From NCBI RefSeq assembly GCF_026340255.1, contig NZ_JAPEPJ010000001.1, positions 4,023,001 to 4,087,000 on the forward strand: a stretch of 64,000 nt of DNA. Reading direction: 5' to 3'. Each line of letters begins with the position of its first letter. Position 1 is the first letter of the stretch. Both the position numbers and the translations under genes were made by a program. The notes beneath the pieces were generated by a model, which saw only the letters and a program-made list of their open reading frames with translations, was not told the origin of the DNA and ran no database searches. Shown here piece by piece: positions 47,512 to 55,048 of this stretch. This DNA comes from Streptomyces sp. NBC_01408. GTDB lineage: Bacteria; Actinomycetota; Actinomycetes; Streptomycetales; Streptomycetaceae.

Positions 47512-48294
47512 TCAGCCCTGGGTGACCGTGCCCTTCTCGATCTTCACCTCGTTCTTCGGCGCCCCGTCCTGGCCGCCGTCGGCCGTTCCGGCCTTGGCGA
47601 TGTCCTCGAGGACCTTCAGGCCGGCCGCGTCGATCTTGCCGAACGGGGTGTACCCCGGAGCCAGCGGGCTGTCCTTGTAGACCAGGAAGAACTGGCTGCC
47701 GCCCGAGCCCGGCTGCCCGGTGTTGGCCATGGCCACCGTGCCCGCCGGGTACGTCACCTGGCCCTGCTCGTTCGGCTTGCCCAGGGAGTCCAGGTTCTCG
47801 TCCGGGATGGTGTAGCCGGGGCCGCCCCGGCCGGTGCCCTCCGGGTCGCCGCACTGGAGTACGTAGATCCCGGCGGTCGTCAGCCGGTGGCACTTGGTGT
47901 TGTCGAAGTACCCCTTGTCGGCGAGCGACTTGAAGGAGTTGACCGTCTGCGGGGTCTTCGCCGCGTCCATCGCGAAGTTGATGTCGCCCGCGCCGGTCTT
48001 CAGGGCGAAGGTGTACTTCGCCTTCTGGTCGATCGCCATCTCCGGCGAGGGGGACTGCTTCGGCGTGGGCTCGGCGGACGGGCTCGCCGACGGGTCCGCC
48101 GCCTGGTCCTTCTTGTCCGAGTCGAAGACGCCGCCCACGATGAGGCCGACCAGCGTCGCGACCACCACGGCCACCGCCGCACCGATCACCGCCATACGCC
48201 GGCGCGTCTTCTGCCGGGCCTCGGCCCGGCGCTTCTCCTGGCGCTCGTACTTCTCCCTGGCGAGCTGTCGCCGACGCTGATCGCTCGTGACCAC
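47512..48294 (-). CDS. Membrane-anchored cyclophilin-type peptidyl-prolyl isomerase
   Basis: 260-residue protein: basic coiled head (QRRRQLAREKYERQEKRRAEARQ), a membrane helix (VIGAAVAVVVATLVGLIVGG, about 36-56), a Ser/Pro-rich linker, then a cyclophilin domain outside with NSFKSLADKGYFDNTKCHRL, AMANTGQPGSGGSQFFLVY and FGKIDAAGLKVLEDI. It likely folds exported proteins near the membrane. Starts at GTG 48292-48294, divergent from the MBL hydrolase gene. Confidence 0.88.
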   Translation of the reverse strand: MVTSDQRRRQLAREKYERQEKRRAEARQKTRRRMAVIGAAVAVVVATLVGLIVGGVFDSDKKDQAADPSASPSAEPTPKQSPSPEMAIDQKAKYTFALKTGAGDINFAMDAAKTPQTVNSFKSLADKGYFDNTKCHRLTTAGIYVLQCGDPEGTGRGGPGYTIPDENLDSLGKPNEQGQVTYPAGTVAMANTGQPGSGGSQFFLVYKDSPLAPGYTPFGKIDAAGLKVLEDIAKAGTADGGQDGAPKNEVKIEKGTVTQG

Positions 48295-48447
48295 CGGGTC
48301 GTCTCCTTGTACGTGTCTGGTACCGCTGTCCGGGCTGGGCTAGCCCGTACCGTATATGGGTTAGCTGTGTAATGAGCGGCGCCGGTAGGCTCTGAGCAGC
48401 TGCATTCCGATCCGCAGCCTCCCGCCGGACGACGATTGAGGACGAAC

Positions 48448-49161
48448 GTGCTGATTGCCGGGTTCCCCGCCGGGGCCTGGGGGACCAACTGTTACGTGGT
48501 CGCCCCCGCCGCAGGCGAGGAGTGCGTCATCATCGACCCGGGCCACCAGGCCGCCCAGGGTGTCGAGGAGACGCTGAAGAAGCATCGGCTCAAGCCCGTC
48601 GCGGTCGTACTGACCCATGGCCACATCGATCATGTGGCCTCGGTGGTCCCGGTGTGCGGAGCACACGACGTACCGGCCTGGATCCACCCCGAGGACCGCT
48701 ACATGATGAGCGACCCGGAGAAGGCCCTCGGCCGCTCCATCGGGATGCCGCTCATGGGCGAGCTGACCGTGGGCGAGCCGGACGACGTCCGCGAGCTCAC
48801 CGACGGCGCCGGACTGAAGCTGGCCGGAATGGACTTCTCGGTGGCGCACGCGCCGGGGCATACCAGGGGGTCGGTGACCTTCCGGATGCCCGAGCTGGCC
48901 GACGTACCTGCGGTCTTCTTCTCGGGCGACCTGCTCTTCGCCGGCTCCATCGGACGCACCGACCTGCCCGGCGGCTCCCACGCCGAGATGCTCGAGTCGC
49001 TGGCCCGCGTGTGCCTGCCGCTCGACGACTCGACCGTGGTGCTGTCCGGCCACGGTCCCCAGACCACCATCGGCCGTGAGCGCGCGACCAACCCGTACCT
49101 GCGGGAGGTCGCCGCCGGCCTGGCAGCGGGCCCCACCGCCGCTCCACGACGAGGAATGTGA
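48448..49161 (+). CDS. MBL-fold metallo-hydrolase (glyoxalase II-like)
   Basis: 237-residue single-domain metallo-beta-lactamase fold hydrolase with [32 protein letters not shown] and [10 protein letters not shown], which supply the complete metal-ligand set of HxHxDH enzymes, close to hydroxyacylglutathione-hydrolase-like proteins. GTG 48448 sits 7 bp after GAGG; a TTG at 48436 is less likely. The gene lies just before hisS, an arrangement conserved in actinobacteria. Substrate unknown. Confidence 0.88.
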   Translation: MLIAGFPAGAWGTNCYVVAPAAGEECVIIDPGHQAAQGVEETLKKHRLKPVAVVLTHGHIDHVASVVPVCGAHDVPAWIHPEDRYMMSDPEKALGRSIGMPLMGELTVGEPDDVRELTDGAGLKLAGMDFSVAHAPGHTRGSVTFRMPELADVPAVFFSGDLLFAGSIGRTDLPGGSHAEMLESLARVCLPLDDSTVVLSGHGPQTTIGRERATNPYLREVAAGLAAGPTAAPRRGM

Positions 49162-49171
49162 CGAGAGTTTC

Positions 49172-50434
49172 GTGAGCACCTTCAAGGCCCCCAAGGGCAC
49201 GTACGACCTGATCCCGCCGTACTCGGCCAAGTACCTGGCGGTCCGCGAGGCCATCTCCGGCCCGCTGCGGAAGTCCGGCTACGGATACGTCGAGACGCCC
49301 GGCTTCGAGGACGTGGACCTCTTCGCCCGAGGTGTCGGTGAGTCCACCGACATCGTGACGAAGGAGATGTACACCCTCACGACCAAGGGCGGCGCCAACC
49401 TGGCCCTGCGTCCGGAGGGCACCGCCTCCGTGCTGCGCGCGGCGCTGGAGGCCAACCTGCACAAGGCCGGCGGCCTGCCGGTCAAGCTCTGGTACTCCGG
49501 CTCGTACTACCGTTACGAGCGTCCCCAGAAGGGCCGGTACAGGCACTTCTCGCAGGTCGGTGCCGAGGCCATCGGTGCCGAGGACCCGGCGCTGGACGCC
49601 GAGCTGATCATCCTGGCCGACCAGGCGTACCGCTCGCTGGGCCTGCGCAACTTCCGCATCCTGCTGAACTCGCTCGGCGACGCGGAGTGCCGTCCCGTCT
49701 ACCGGGAGGCCCTCCAGGGATTCCTCCGGGGGCTGGACCTCGACGAGGAGACCCTGCGCCGGGCGGAGATCAACCCGCTGCGCGTCCTCGACGACAAGCG
49801 CGAGTCCGTTCAGAAGCAGCTGGTCGGTGCCCCGATGCTGCGGGACTACCTGTGCGAGGCCTGCAAGGCGTACCACGCGGAGGTCCGTGAGCTGATCACC
49901 GCCGCCGGAGTGGTGTTCGAGGACGACGAGAAGCTGGTGCGCGGGCTCGACTACTACACGCGGACCACTTTCGAGTTCGTCCACGACGGTCTGGGCTCGC
50001 AGTCCGCGGTGGGCGGCGGCGGCCGCTACGACGGCCTGTCCGAGATGATCGGCGGACCGGCGCTGCCCTCGGTCGGCTGGGCGCTGGGCGTGGACCGTAC
50101 GGTGCTGGCGCTCGAGGCCGAAGGCGTCGAGCTGGACATCCCGGCGGCCACCAGCGTCTTCGCGATCGCCCTGAGCGACGAGGCCCGCAAGGTGCTGTTC
50201 GGGGCCGTCACCGAGCTGCGCAAGGCGGGCGTCGCGGCGGACTTCTCGTACGGTTCCAAGGGCCTCAAGAGCCACATGAAGAACGCCAACCGGTCGGGTG
50301 CGGTACTGACCGTCGTCGCGGGCGAGCGCGACCTCGCCGAGGGCGTCGTCCAGCTGAAGGACATGGAGTCCGGGGAGCAGACTGCCGTCGCCGTCGCCGA
50401 CCTGATCGCCACCGTCCAGGCCCGCCTGGCCTGA
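49172..50434 (+). CDS. hisS: Histidyl-tRNA synthetase
   Basis: 420-residue class II synthetase. Motif 1 region [37 protein letters not shown], motif 2 [18 protein letters not shown], the histidine-specific [16 protein letters not shown] and motif 3 [21 protein letters not shown], then the anticodon-binding C-terminal domain. GTG 49172 gives the standard start; the frame extends upstream without protein character. A clear terminator follows. Confidence 0.95.
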   Translation: MSTFKAPKGTYDLIPPYSAKYLAVREAISGPLRKSGYGYVETPGFEDVDLFARGVGESTDIVTKEMYTLTTKGGANLALRPEGTASVLRAALEANLHKAGGLPVKLWYSGSYYRYERPQKGRYRHFSQVGAEAIGAEDPALDAELIILADQAYRSLGLRNFRILLNSLGDAECRPVYREALQGFLRGLDLDEETLRRAEINPLRVLDDKRESVQKQLVGAPMLRDYLCEACKAYHAEVRELITAAGVVFEDDEKLVRGLDYYTRTTFEFVHDGLGSQSAVGGGGRYDGLSEMIGGPALPSVGWALGVDRTVLALEAEGVELDIPAATSVFAIALSDEARKVLFGAVTELRKAGVAADFSYGSKGLKSHMKNANRSGAVLTVVAGERDLAEGVVQLKDMESGEQTAVAVADLIATVQARLA

Positions 50435-50459
50435 CGGCCGCGGTACGGGAGTACGCGTC

Positions 50460-50485
50460 GGGGCCGGGGATCTTTCCCCGGCCCC
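50460..50485 (+). terminator. Terminator of hisS
   Basis: Perfect 11-bp GC stem (50460-50470 with 50475-50485), 4-nt loop, 25 bp after the stop. Confidence 0.8.
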
Positions 50486-50553
50486 GTCCGTTCACAGGCA
50501 CATGCGGCACAATGGCCGGTGCTTGTTGACCTTGCAGATGTGGAGCGGGCGGG

Positions 50554-51171
50554 ATGACGACACGAGGTACGGACGCGGACACCGCCCCGAGGACGACGGT
50601 CGGAGGCAGCCGGGCCCTGGCCCTGCTGCTGGTGATCACGGGGGCGGCCGGCCTGCTCGCCGCCTGGGTGATCACGATAGACAAGTTCAAGCTGCTGGAG
50701 GACCCGGACTTCGTTCCCGGCTGCAGCCTGAACCCGATCGTCTCCTGCGGCAACATCATGACGAGCGACCAGGCGGCCGTCTTCGGCTTCCCCAACCCCA
50801 TGCTGGGGCTGGTGGCCTACGGGATCGTGGTCTGCGTCGGCATGAGCCTGCTGGCCGGGGCACGGTTCGCCCGCTGGTACTGGCTGACGCTGAACGCGGG
50901 CATGCTCTTCGGCGTCGTCTTCTGCGCCTGGCTGATGTACCAGTCGCTGTACAACATCAACTCGCTCTGCCTGTGGTGCTGCCTGGCCTGGGTCGCCACG
51001 ATCATCATGTTCTGGTACGTGACCTCGCACAACGTCCGGCAGGGCATCCTGCCCGCGCCCGGCTGGCTGCGGGGCTTCTTCGACGAGTTCACCTGGGTGC
51101 TGCCCGTACTGCACATCGGGATCATCGGCATGCTGATCCTCACGCGCTGGTGGGACTTCTGGACCTCCTGA
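50554..51171 (+). CDS. Vitamin K epoxide reductase (VKOR)-family membrane protein
   Basis: 205-residue protein with four to five spans. The redox pairs expected of VKOR are present: SCGNIMTSDQAAVFGFPNP and LWCCLAW (CxxC-like) in the last spans. VKOR homologues re-oxidise thiol oxidases that make disulfides outside the cell, using a quinone. There is no DsbA-like fused domain here. GCGGGCGGG precedes ATG 50554. No close operon partner. Confidence 0.9.
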   Translation: MTTRGTDADTAPRTTVGGSRALALLLVITGAAGLLAAWVITIDKFKLLEDPDFVPGCSLNPIVSCGNIMTSDQAAVFGFPNPMLGLVAYGIVVCVGMSLLAGARFARWYWLTLNAGMLFGVVFCAWLMYQSLYNINSLCLWCCLAWVATIIMFWYVTSHNVRQGILPAPGWLRGFFDEFTWVLPVLHIGIIGMLILTRWWDFWTS

Positions 51172-51199
51172 CGGCGGCCGCCCTGTCGGTGGGCTCGCA

Positions 51200-51205
51200 T
51201 AGGCT
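51200..51205 (+). promoter_or_regulatory. Candidate -10 element, leaderless rarA
   Basis: TAGGCT ends 6 bp before the GTG at 51212, no ribosome binding site; matches the pattern at several other genes in the window. Confidence 0.4.
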
Positions 51206-51211
51206 TCCGGT

Positions 51212-52564
51212 GTGGAACCAGACCTCTTCACCGCCGCCGCCGAGGACCGCCAGGAGAAGGACCCCGCGAGCTCTCCGCTCGCCGTCCGGATGCGTCCGCG
51301 CGTCCTGGACGAGGTCGTCGGCCAGCAGCACCTGCTGAAGCCCGGATCACCGCTGCGGCGGCTGGTCGGGGACGGGGCCGGCGGCCCGGCCGGTGCCTCG
51401 TCGGTGATCCTCTGGGGGCCGCCGGGCACCGGGAAGACCACCCTCGCGTACGTGGTCAGCCAGGCCACGCAGAAGCGGTTCGTGGAGCTGTCCGCCATCA
51501 CGGCGGGCGTCAAGGAGGTACGGGCGGTCATCGAGGGCGCGCGCCGCGCGGCCGGTGGCTACGGCAAGGAGACCGTCCTCTTCCTGGACGAGATCCACCG
51601 CTTCAGCAAGGCGCAGCAGGACTCGCTCCTGCCGGCCGTGGAGAACCGCTGGGTGACGCTGATCGCGGCGACCACCGAGAACCCGTACTTCTCGATCATC
51701 TCCCCGCTGCTGTCGCGGTCGCTGCTGCTGACCCTCGAACCGCTCACGGACGAGGACCTGAGCGCGCTGATGCGCCGGGCCCTGACCGAGGAGCGGGGCC
51801 TCGGTGGAGCCGTCACCCTCCCGGCGGACGCGGAGGCGCACCTGCTGCGGATCGCCGGGGGCGACGCCCGGCGGGCGCTGACGGCGCTGGAGGCGGGCGC
51901 CGGATCGGCCATCGCCAAGGGCGAGGGGGAGATCACCCTCGAGACGGTGGAGGAGGCGGTCGACCGGGCGGCCGTCCGGTACGACCGGGACGGCGACCAG
52001 CACTACGACGTGGCGAGCGCCCTGATCAAGTCGATCCGCGGCTCCGACGTGGACGCGGCGCTGCACTATCTGGCGCGGATGATCGACGCGGGGGAGGACC
52101 CGCGGTTCATCGCCCGGCGGCTGATGATCTCGGCGAGCGAGGACATCGGGCTGGCCGACCCGACGGCCCTGCCCCTCGCGGTCGCCGCGGCCCAGGCCGT
52201 GGCGCTGATCGGTTTCCCGGAGGCCGCGCTGACGCTGTCGCACGCGACGATCGCGCTGGCCCTGGCCCCGAAGTCGAACACGGCCACGACCGCGATCGGT
52301 GCGGCGCTGGCCGACGTACGGGCGGGGCTGGCGGGTACCGTTCCGCCGCACCTGCGGGACGGCCACTACAAGGGCGCGGCGAAGCTGGGCCACGCGCAGG
52401 GGTACGTGTACCCGCACGACGTGCCGGGCGCGATCGCTGCGCAGCAGTACGCGCCGGATGCGGTGCACGGGAAGCGGTACTACGAGCCGACGCGGTACGG
52501 GGCGGAGGCGCGGTACGCGGACGTGGTGGAGAAGGTGCGGGAGCGGCTGCGCGGCGGGTCCTGA
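51212..52564 (+). CDS. rarA: Replication-associated recombination ATPase RarA (MgsA)
   Basis: 450-residue AAA+ clamp-loader-like ATPase acting at stalled replication forks. N-terminal [17 protein letters not shown], Walker [10 protein letters not shown], Walker [22 protein letters not shown], sensor [11 protein letters not shown], and the C-terminal oligomerisation region [17 protein letters not shown] plus [19 protein letters not shown], which is diagnostic. Start GTG 51212, apparently leaderless. Complete. Confidence 0.93.
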   Translation: MEPDLFTAAAEDRQEKDPASSPLAVRMRPRVLDEVVGQQHLLKPGSPLRRLVGDGAGGPAGASSVILWGPPGTGKTTLAYVVSQATQKRFVELSAITAGVKEVRAVIEGARRAAGGYGKETVLFLDEIHRFSKAQQDSLLPAVENRWVTLIAATTENPYFSIISPLLSRSLLLTLEPLTDEDLSALMRRALTEERGLGGAVTLPADAEAHLLRIAGGDARRALTALEAGAGSAIAKGEGEITLETVEEAVDRAAVRYDRDGDQHYDVASALIKSIRGSDVDAALHYLARMIDAGEDPRFIARRLMISASEDIGLADPTALPLAVAAAQAVALIGFPEAALTLSHATIALALAPKSNTATTAIGAALADVRAGLAGTVPPHLRDGHYKGAAKLGHAQGYVYPHDVPGAIAAQQYAPDAVHGKRYYEPTRYGAEARYADVVEKVRERLRGGS

Positions 52565-52579
52565 CCTGCGGCGCCGTAG

Positions 52580-52627
52580 CCGGGGCTCCGCCCCGGACCC
52601 CGCGCCTCAAACGCCGGCGGGGCTGGA
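52580..52627 (-). repeat. Dispersed intergenic repeat, single copy
   Basis: Minus-orientation copy (GGGGCTCCGCCCCGGACCCC followed by GCGCCTCAAACGCCGGCG) between rarA and the HNH gene. Confidence 0.8.
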
Positions 52628-52652
52628 TTGCCCCCGGCGGCGCCGGAGTGGC

Positions 52653-52658
52653 TAGGCT
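52653..52658 (+). promoter_or_regulatory. Candidate -10 element, leaderless gene
   Basis: TAGGCT ends 6 bp before the ATG at 52665; no ribosome binding site. Confidence 0.4.
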
Positions 52659-52664
52659 CCGATC

Positions 52665-53363
52665 ATGGGTCGCCGTGCTCCGTTCATCGCCGTGACGGTC
52701 GCGCTGCTGCTCAGCGGCTGCCACCACGAGGCCGGGCCCCGCGCGCCGAGGGCGCTGGCCCGGGTGCCGCTCGCCGGTGCCGGGTTCCCGCCGGACGCGG
52801 CCGCCGCCAGGACCCTGCTGGCCGGGCTGAAGGTGGAGTGGGGCAAGAACTGGCAGACGTACAAGCGGGAGAACTTCGGCAGGTACTGGTCCGACGAGAC
52901 CGACGCCGTCGGCGGGCGCAACGGCTGTGACACCCGCGACGACGTGCTGCGGCGGGACCTGAGCGAGCTGCGCGAAGGGGACCGCAACCCCTGCGTCGTG
53001 CTGTCCGGGGTGCTGCACGATCCGTACACCGGCAAGGCACTCCCGTACACCTACCGGCGTGCCTCGCAGATCCAGACCGACCACGTGGTCGCGCTGGGCG
53101 CCGCCTGGCGGGGCGGCGCGTACGGCTGGACGCCGCAGCGCAGGCTGGAGTACGCCAACGACCTCGACGTCCTGCTCGCCGTGGACAAGCAGACCAACTA
53201 CGACAAGGGCAGCAGGACCGCCGACAAGTGGAAGCCGCCGCGGCGGGAGTACTGGTGCGAGTACGGGCGCCGGTACACGGGGATCAAGGCCAAGTACCGG
53301 CTGTCCGTGACGGCGCCCGAGAAGCTCGCCCTGCAGGAGCTGCTGGCGGCCTGCCCTCAGTGA
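52665..53363 (+). CDS. Lipoprotein HNH (DUF1524/GmrSD-like) nuclease
   Basis: 232-residue exported protein. A short lipoprotein signal peptide ends LLLSGC (lipidated Cys at about 19). The nuclease core has IQTDHVVALGAAW (metal histidine), then LEYANDLDVLLAVDKQTN and GSRTADKWKPPRREYWCEY, the asparagine/lysine end of the HNH fold in DUF1524 proteins. It therefore most likely cleaves nucleic acid at the cell surface. Overlaps the convergent DUF2470 gene by 7 bp. Confidence 0.85.
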   Translation: MGRRAPFIAVTVALLLSGCHHEAGPRAPRALARVPLAGAGFPPDAAAARTLLAGLKVEWGKNWQTYKRENFGRYWSDETDAVGGRNGCDTRDDVLRRDLSELREGDRNPCVVLSGVLHDPYTGKALPYTYRRASQIQTDHVVALGAAWRGGAYGWTPQRRLEYANDLDVLLAVDKQTNYDKGSRTADKWKPPRREYWCEYGRRYTGIKAKYRLSVTAPEKLALQELLAACPQ

Positions 53364-54265
53364 GACGCCGCCGAGAACAGGGTGTGCATCGCCCGGCGCA
53401 GGCCGCAGATGTCCGCGACCGGCTCCGGGAAGTCGAAGCGGACGTCGAACGCGCCGGCGGCGCCGCCGGTGAAGCGGACCCGCAGGCCCACGCGGTCCAG
53501 GGCGAGGGGGACGGCGGTCATGGCGTCCGCACCCCGCGATCCCAGCAGCCCGCACAGTTCGCCGAGGCGGTCGCCGTGGGCCGTGTGCAGGTGCTGGAGC
53601 AGCTCCGCCTCGTGCGGGGACATCGGGTCGGGCTCCGCCGTGGCCAGGGCCTCGGGCTCGACGTGCTCGGCGCCCCACAGGTCGTCCACCGATATCTCGC
53701 CGACCTCCAGGCGCAGCATCATCCAGGCCGGCCGTCCGGCGTACGGGGGCTCCAGCGACTCCGCCATGCCCAGCAGCTCGCCCACCGGCCGGCGCTCCGC
53801 GAGCAGTGCCGCGCAGGCCGCGCGGTCGCTCCCGCGCACCGGCGTGAGCCACCCGGCCAGCCATGCGCGGCCTCGGATACGATGGGGCACGGACACCGGC
53901 GCCACATCCGTGATCTCGATCACGGCGGTGAGGTCGTCGTCCTGGGCGTGAGCGGCTGCCCTGGCAGCCGCGGATTCCCCGGAAACAAGGAGAATCACGT
54001 CCCCGTCCGGGGTGACGGTCCGTGCGACCGGCATCCCTGTCCCGAACTCGTCGAGTGCCTGGCTGTCACGAGCACCCGGCAGGGTGAGGGATACTGAGGC
54101 GTTGGACTCTACGAGGGTTCGTACGCGTTCGGCTCCGGTGAGCTGCCGAACGCCTTCCCTGGGACGCGGCTGACCTTGCTTATCGTCGTCGAAAGCAGAT
54201 TCCGTTTCGTTGGAATCTGAACTTCGACGCGCACTGGGCAGGGGGATCCCATGTGGTCGAGACAT
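53357..54265 (-). CDS. DUF2470 domain protein, iron-box controlled
   Basis: 302-residue soluble protein. The N-terminal part resembles a flavin-binding-type barrel pattern found in HugZ-like heme proteins (AERVRTLVESNASVSLTLPG). The C-terminal DUF2470 domain reads PMSPHEAELLQHLHTAHGDRL and ends LRRAMHTLFSAA. DUF2470 domains occur in heme-utilisation proteins, so a role in heme or iron handling is inferred. The ATG at 54263-54265 has GAGGAGG upstream, and a near-perfect iron box ends 15 bp before it. Confidence 0.78.
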   Translation of the reverse strand: MSRPHGIPLPSARRSSDSNETESAFDDDKQGQPRPREGVRQLTGAERVRTLVESNASVSLTLPGARDSQALDEFGTGMPVARTVTPDGDVILLVSGESAAARAAAHAQDDDLTAVIEITDVAPVSVPHRIRGRAWLAGWLTPVRGSDRAACAALLAERRPVGELLGMAESLEPPYAGRPAWMMLRLEVGEISVDDLWGAEHVEPEALATAEPDPMSPHEAELLQHLHTAHGDRLGELCGLLGSRGADAMTAVPLALDRVGLRVRFTGGAAGAFDVRFDFPEPVADICGLRRAMHTLFSAASH

Positions 54266-54279
54266 TACGTCCTCCTCGC

Positions 54280-54298
54280 TAAGGTAAGCCTCACCTAA
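54280..54298. promoter_or_regulatory. Iron box (DmdR/IdeR-type operator)
   Basis: TAAGGTAAGCCTCACCTAA, a 19-bp palindrome-like site matching the actinobacterial iron-repressor consensus TWAGGTWAGSCTWACCTWA at 18 of 19 positions. It lies between the divergent DUF2470 and rpsD genes, 15 bp from the former and 22 bp from the latter. Confidence 0.8.
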
Positions 54299-54320
54299 CT
54301 TACATGGAGGTAGGTTCCAC

Positions 54321-54932
54321 GTGAACCAGAAGCGACCCAAGGTCAAGAAGTCGCGTGCCCTCGGCATTGCGCTGACCCCGAAGGCCGTCAAGTACTTCGA
54401 GGCCCGCCCCTACCCGCCGGGCGAGCACGGCCGTGGCCGCAAGCAGAACTCGGACTACAAGGTTCGTCTGCTGGAGAAGCAGCGTCTGCGCGCTCAGTAC
54501 GACATCTCTGAGCGTCAGATGGCCCGCGCGTACGACCGCGCCAAGAAGGCCGAAGGCAAGACGGGCGAGGCGCTGGTCGTCGAGCTCGAGCGTCGCCTCG
54601 ACGCCCTGGTCCTGCGTTCGGGCATCGCCCGCACCATCTACCAGGCTCGCCAGATGGTCGTTCACGGCCACATCGAGGTCAACGGCGACAAGGTCGACAA
54701 GCCGTCGTTCCGTGTCCGCCCGGACGACGTCATCACCGTGCGCGAGCGCAGCCGCGAGAAGGTTCCGTTCCAGGTTGCCCGTGAGGGTGGCTACGCAGGC
54801 GAGGGCGAGACCCCGCGCTACCTGCAGGTCAACCTGAAGGCCCTGGCCTTCCGCCTGGACCGCGACCCGAACCGCAAGGAAATCCCGGTCATCTGCGACG
54901 AGCAGCTCGTCGTCGAGTACTACGCCCGCTGA
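54321..54932 (+). CDS. rpsD: 30S ribosomal protein S4 (zinc-free form)
   Basis: 203-residue S4. S4 domain: [40 protein letters not shown] and the C-terminal [15 protein letters not shown]. It binds 16S rRNA and nucleates 30S assembly. The N-terminus ([20 protein letters not shown]) lacks the CxxC-type zinc ligands, so this is the zinc-independent type; the only Cys is near the C-terminus. GTG 54321 follows TGGAGGTAGG. It stands alone outside a ribosomal operon, as is usual in streptomycetes. Confidence 0.95.
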   Translation: MNQKRPKVKKSRALGIALTPKAVKYFEARPYPPGEHGRGRKQNSDYKVRLLEKQRLRAQYDISERQMARAYDRAKKAEGKTGEALVVELERRLDALVLRSGIARTIYQARQMVVHGHIEVNGDKVDKPSFRVRPDDVITVRERSREKVPFQVAREGGYAGEGETPRYLQVNLKALAFRLDRDPNRKEIPVICDEQLVVEYYAR

Positions 54933-54961
54933 TGCAGGCCTAGTCTCAACTGGCTGGTCAG

Positions 54962-54993
54962 CCCGCCGTCCCCCTCGGGGGGCGGCGGGTTTT
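54962..54993 (+). terminator. Terminator of rpsD
   Basis: 12-13-bp GC stem (54962-54974 with 54977-54989), 2-nt loop region, then TTTT at 54990-54993: the best T-tailed terminator in the window. Confidence 0.85.
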
Positions 54994-55048
54994 CCGCGTT
55001 CCAGGTGCCGTTGCCGCGGCGGACAGGGCCGCCAGGGCCGCACGGCCG

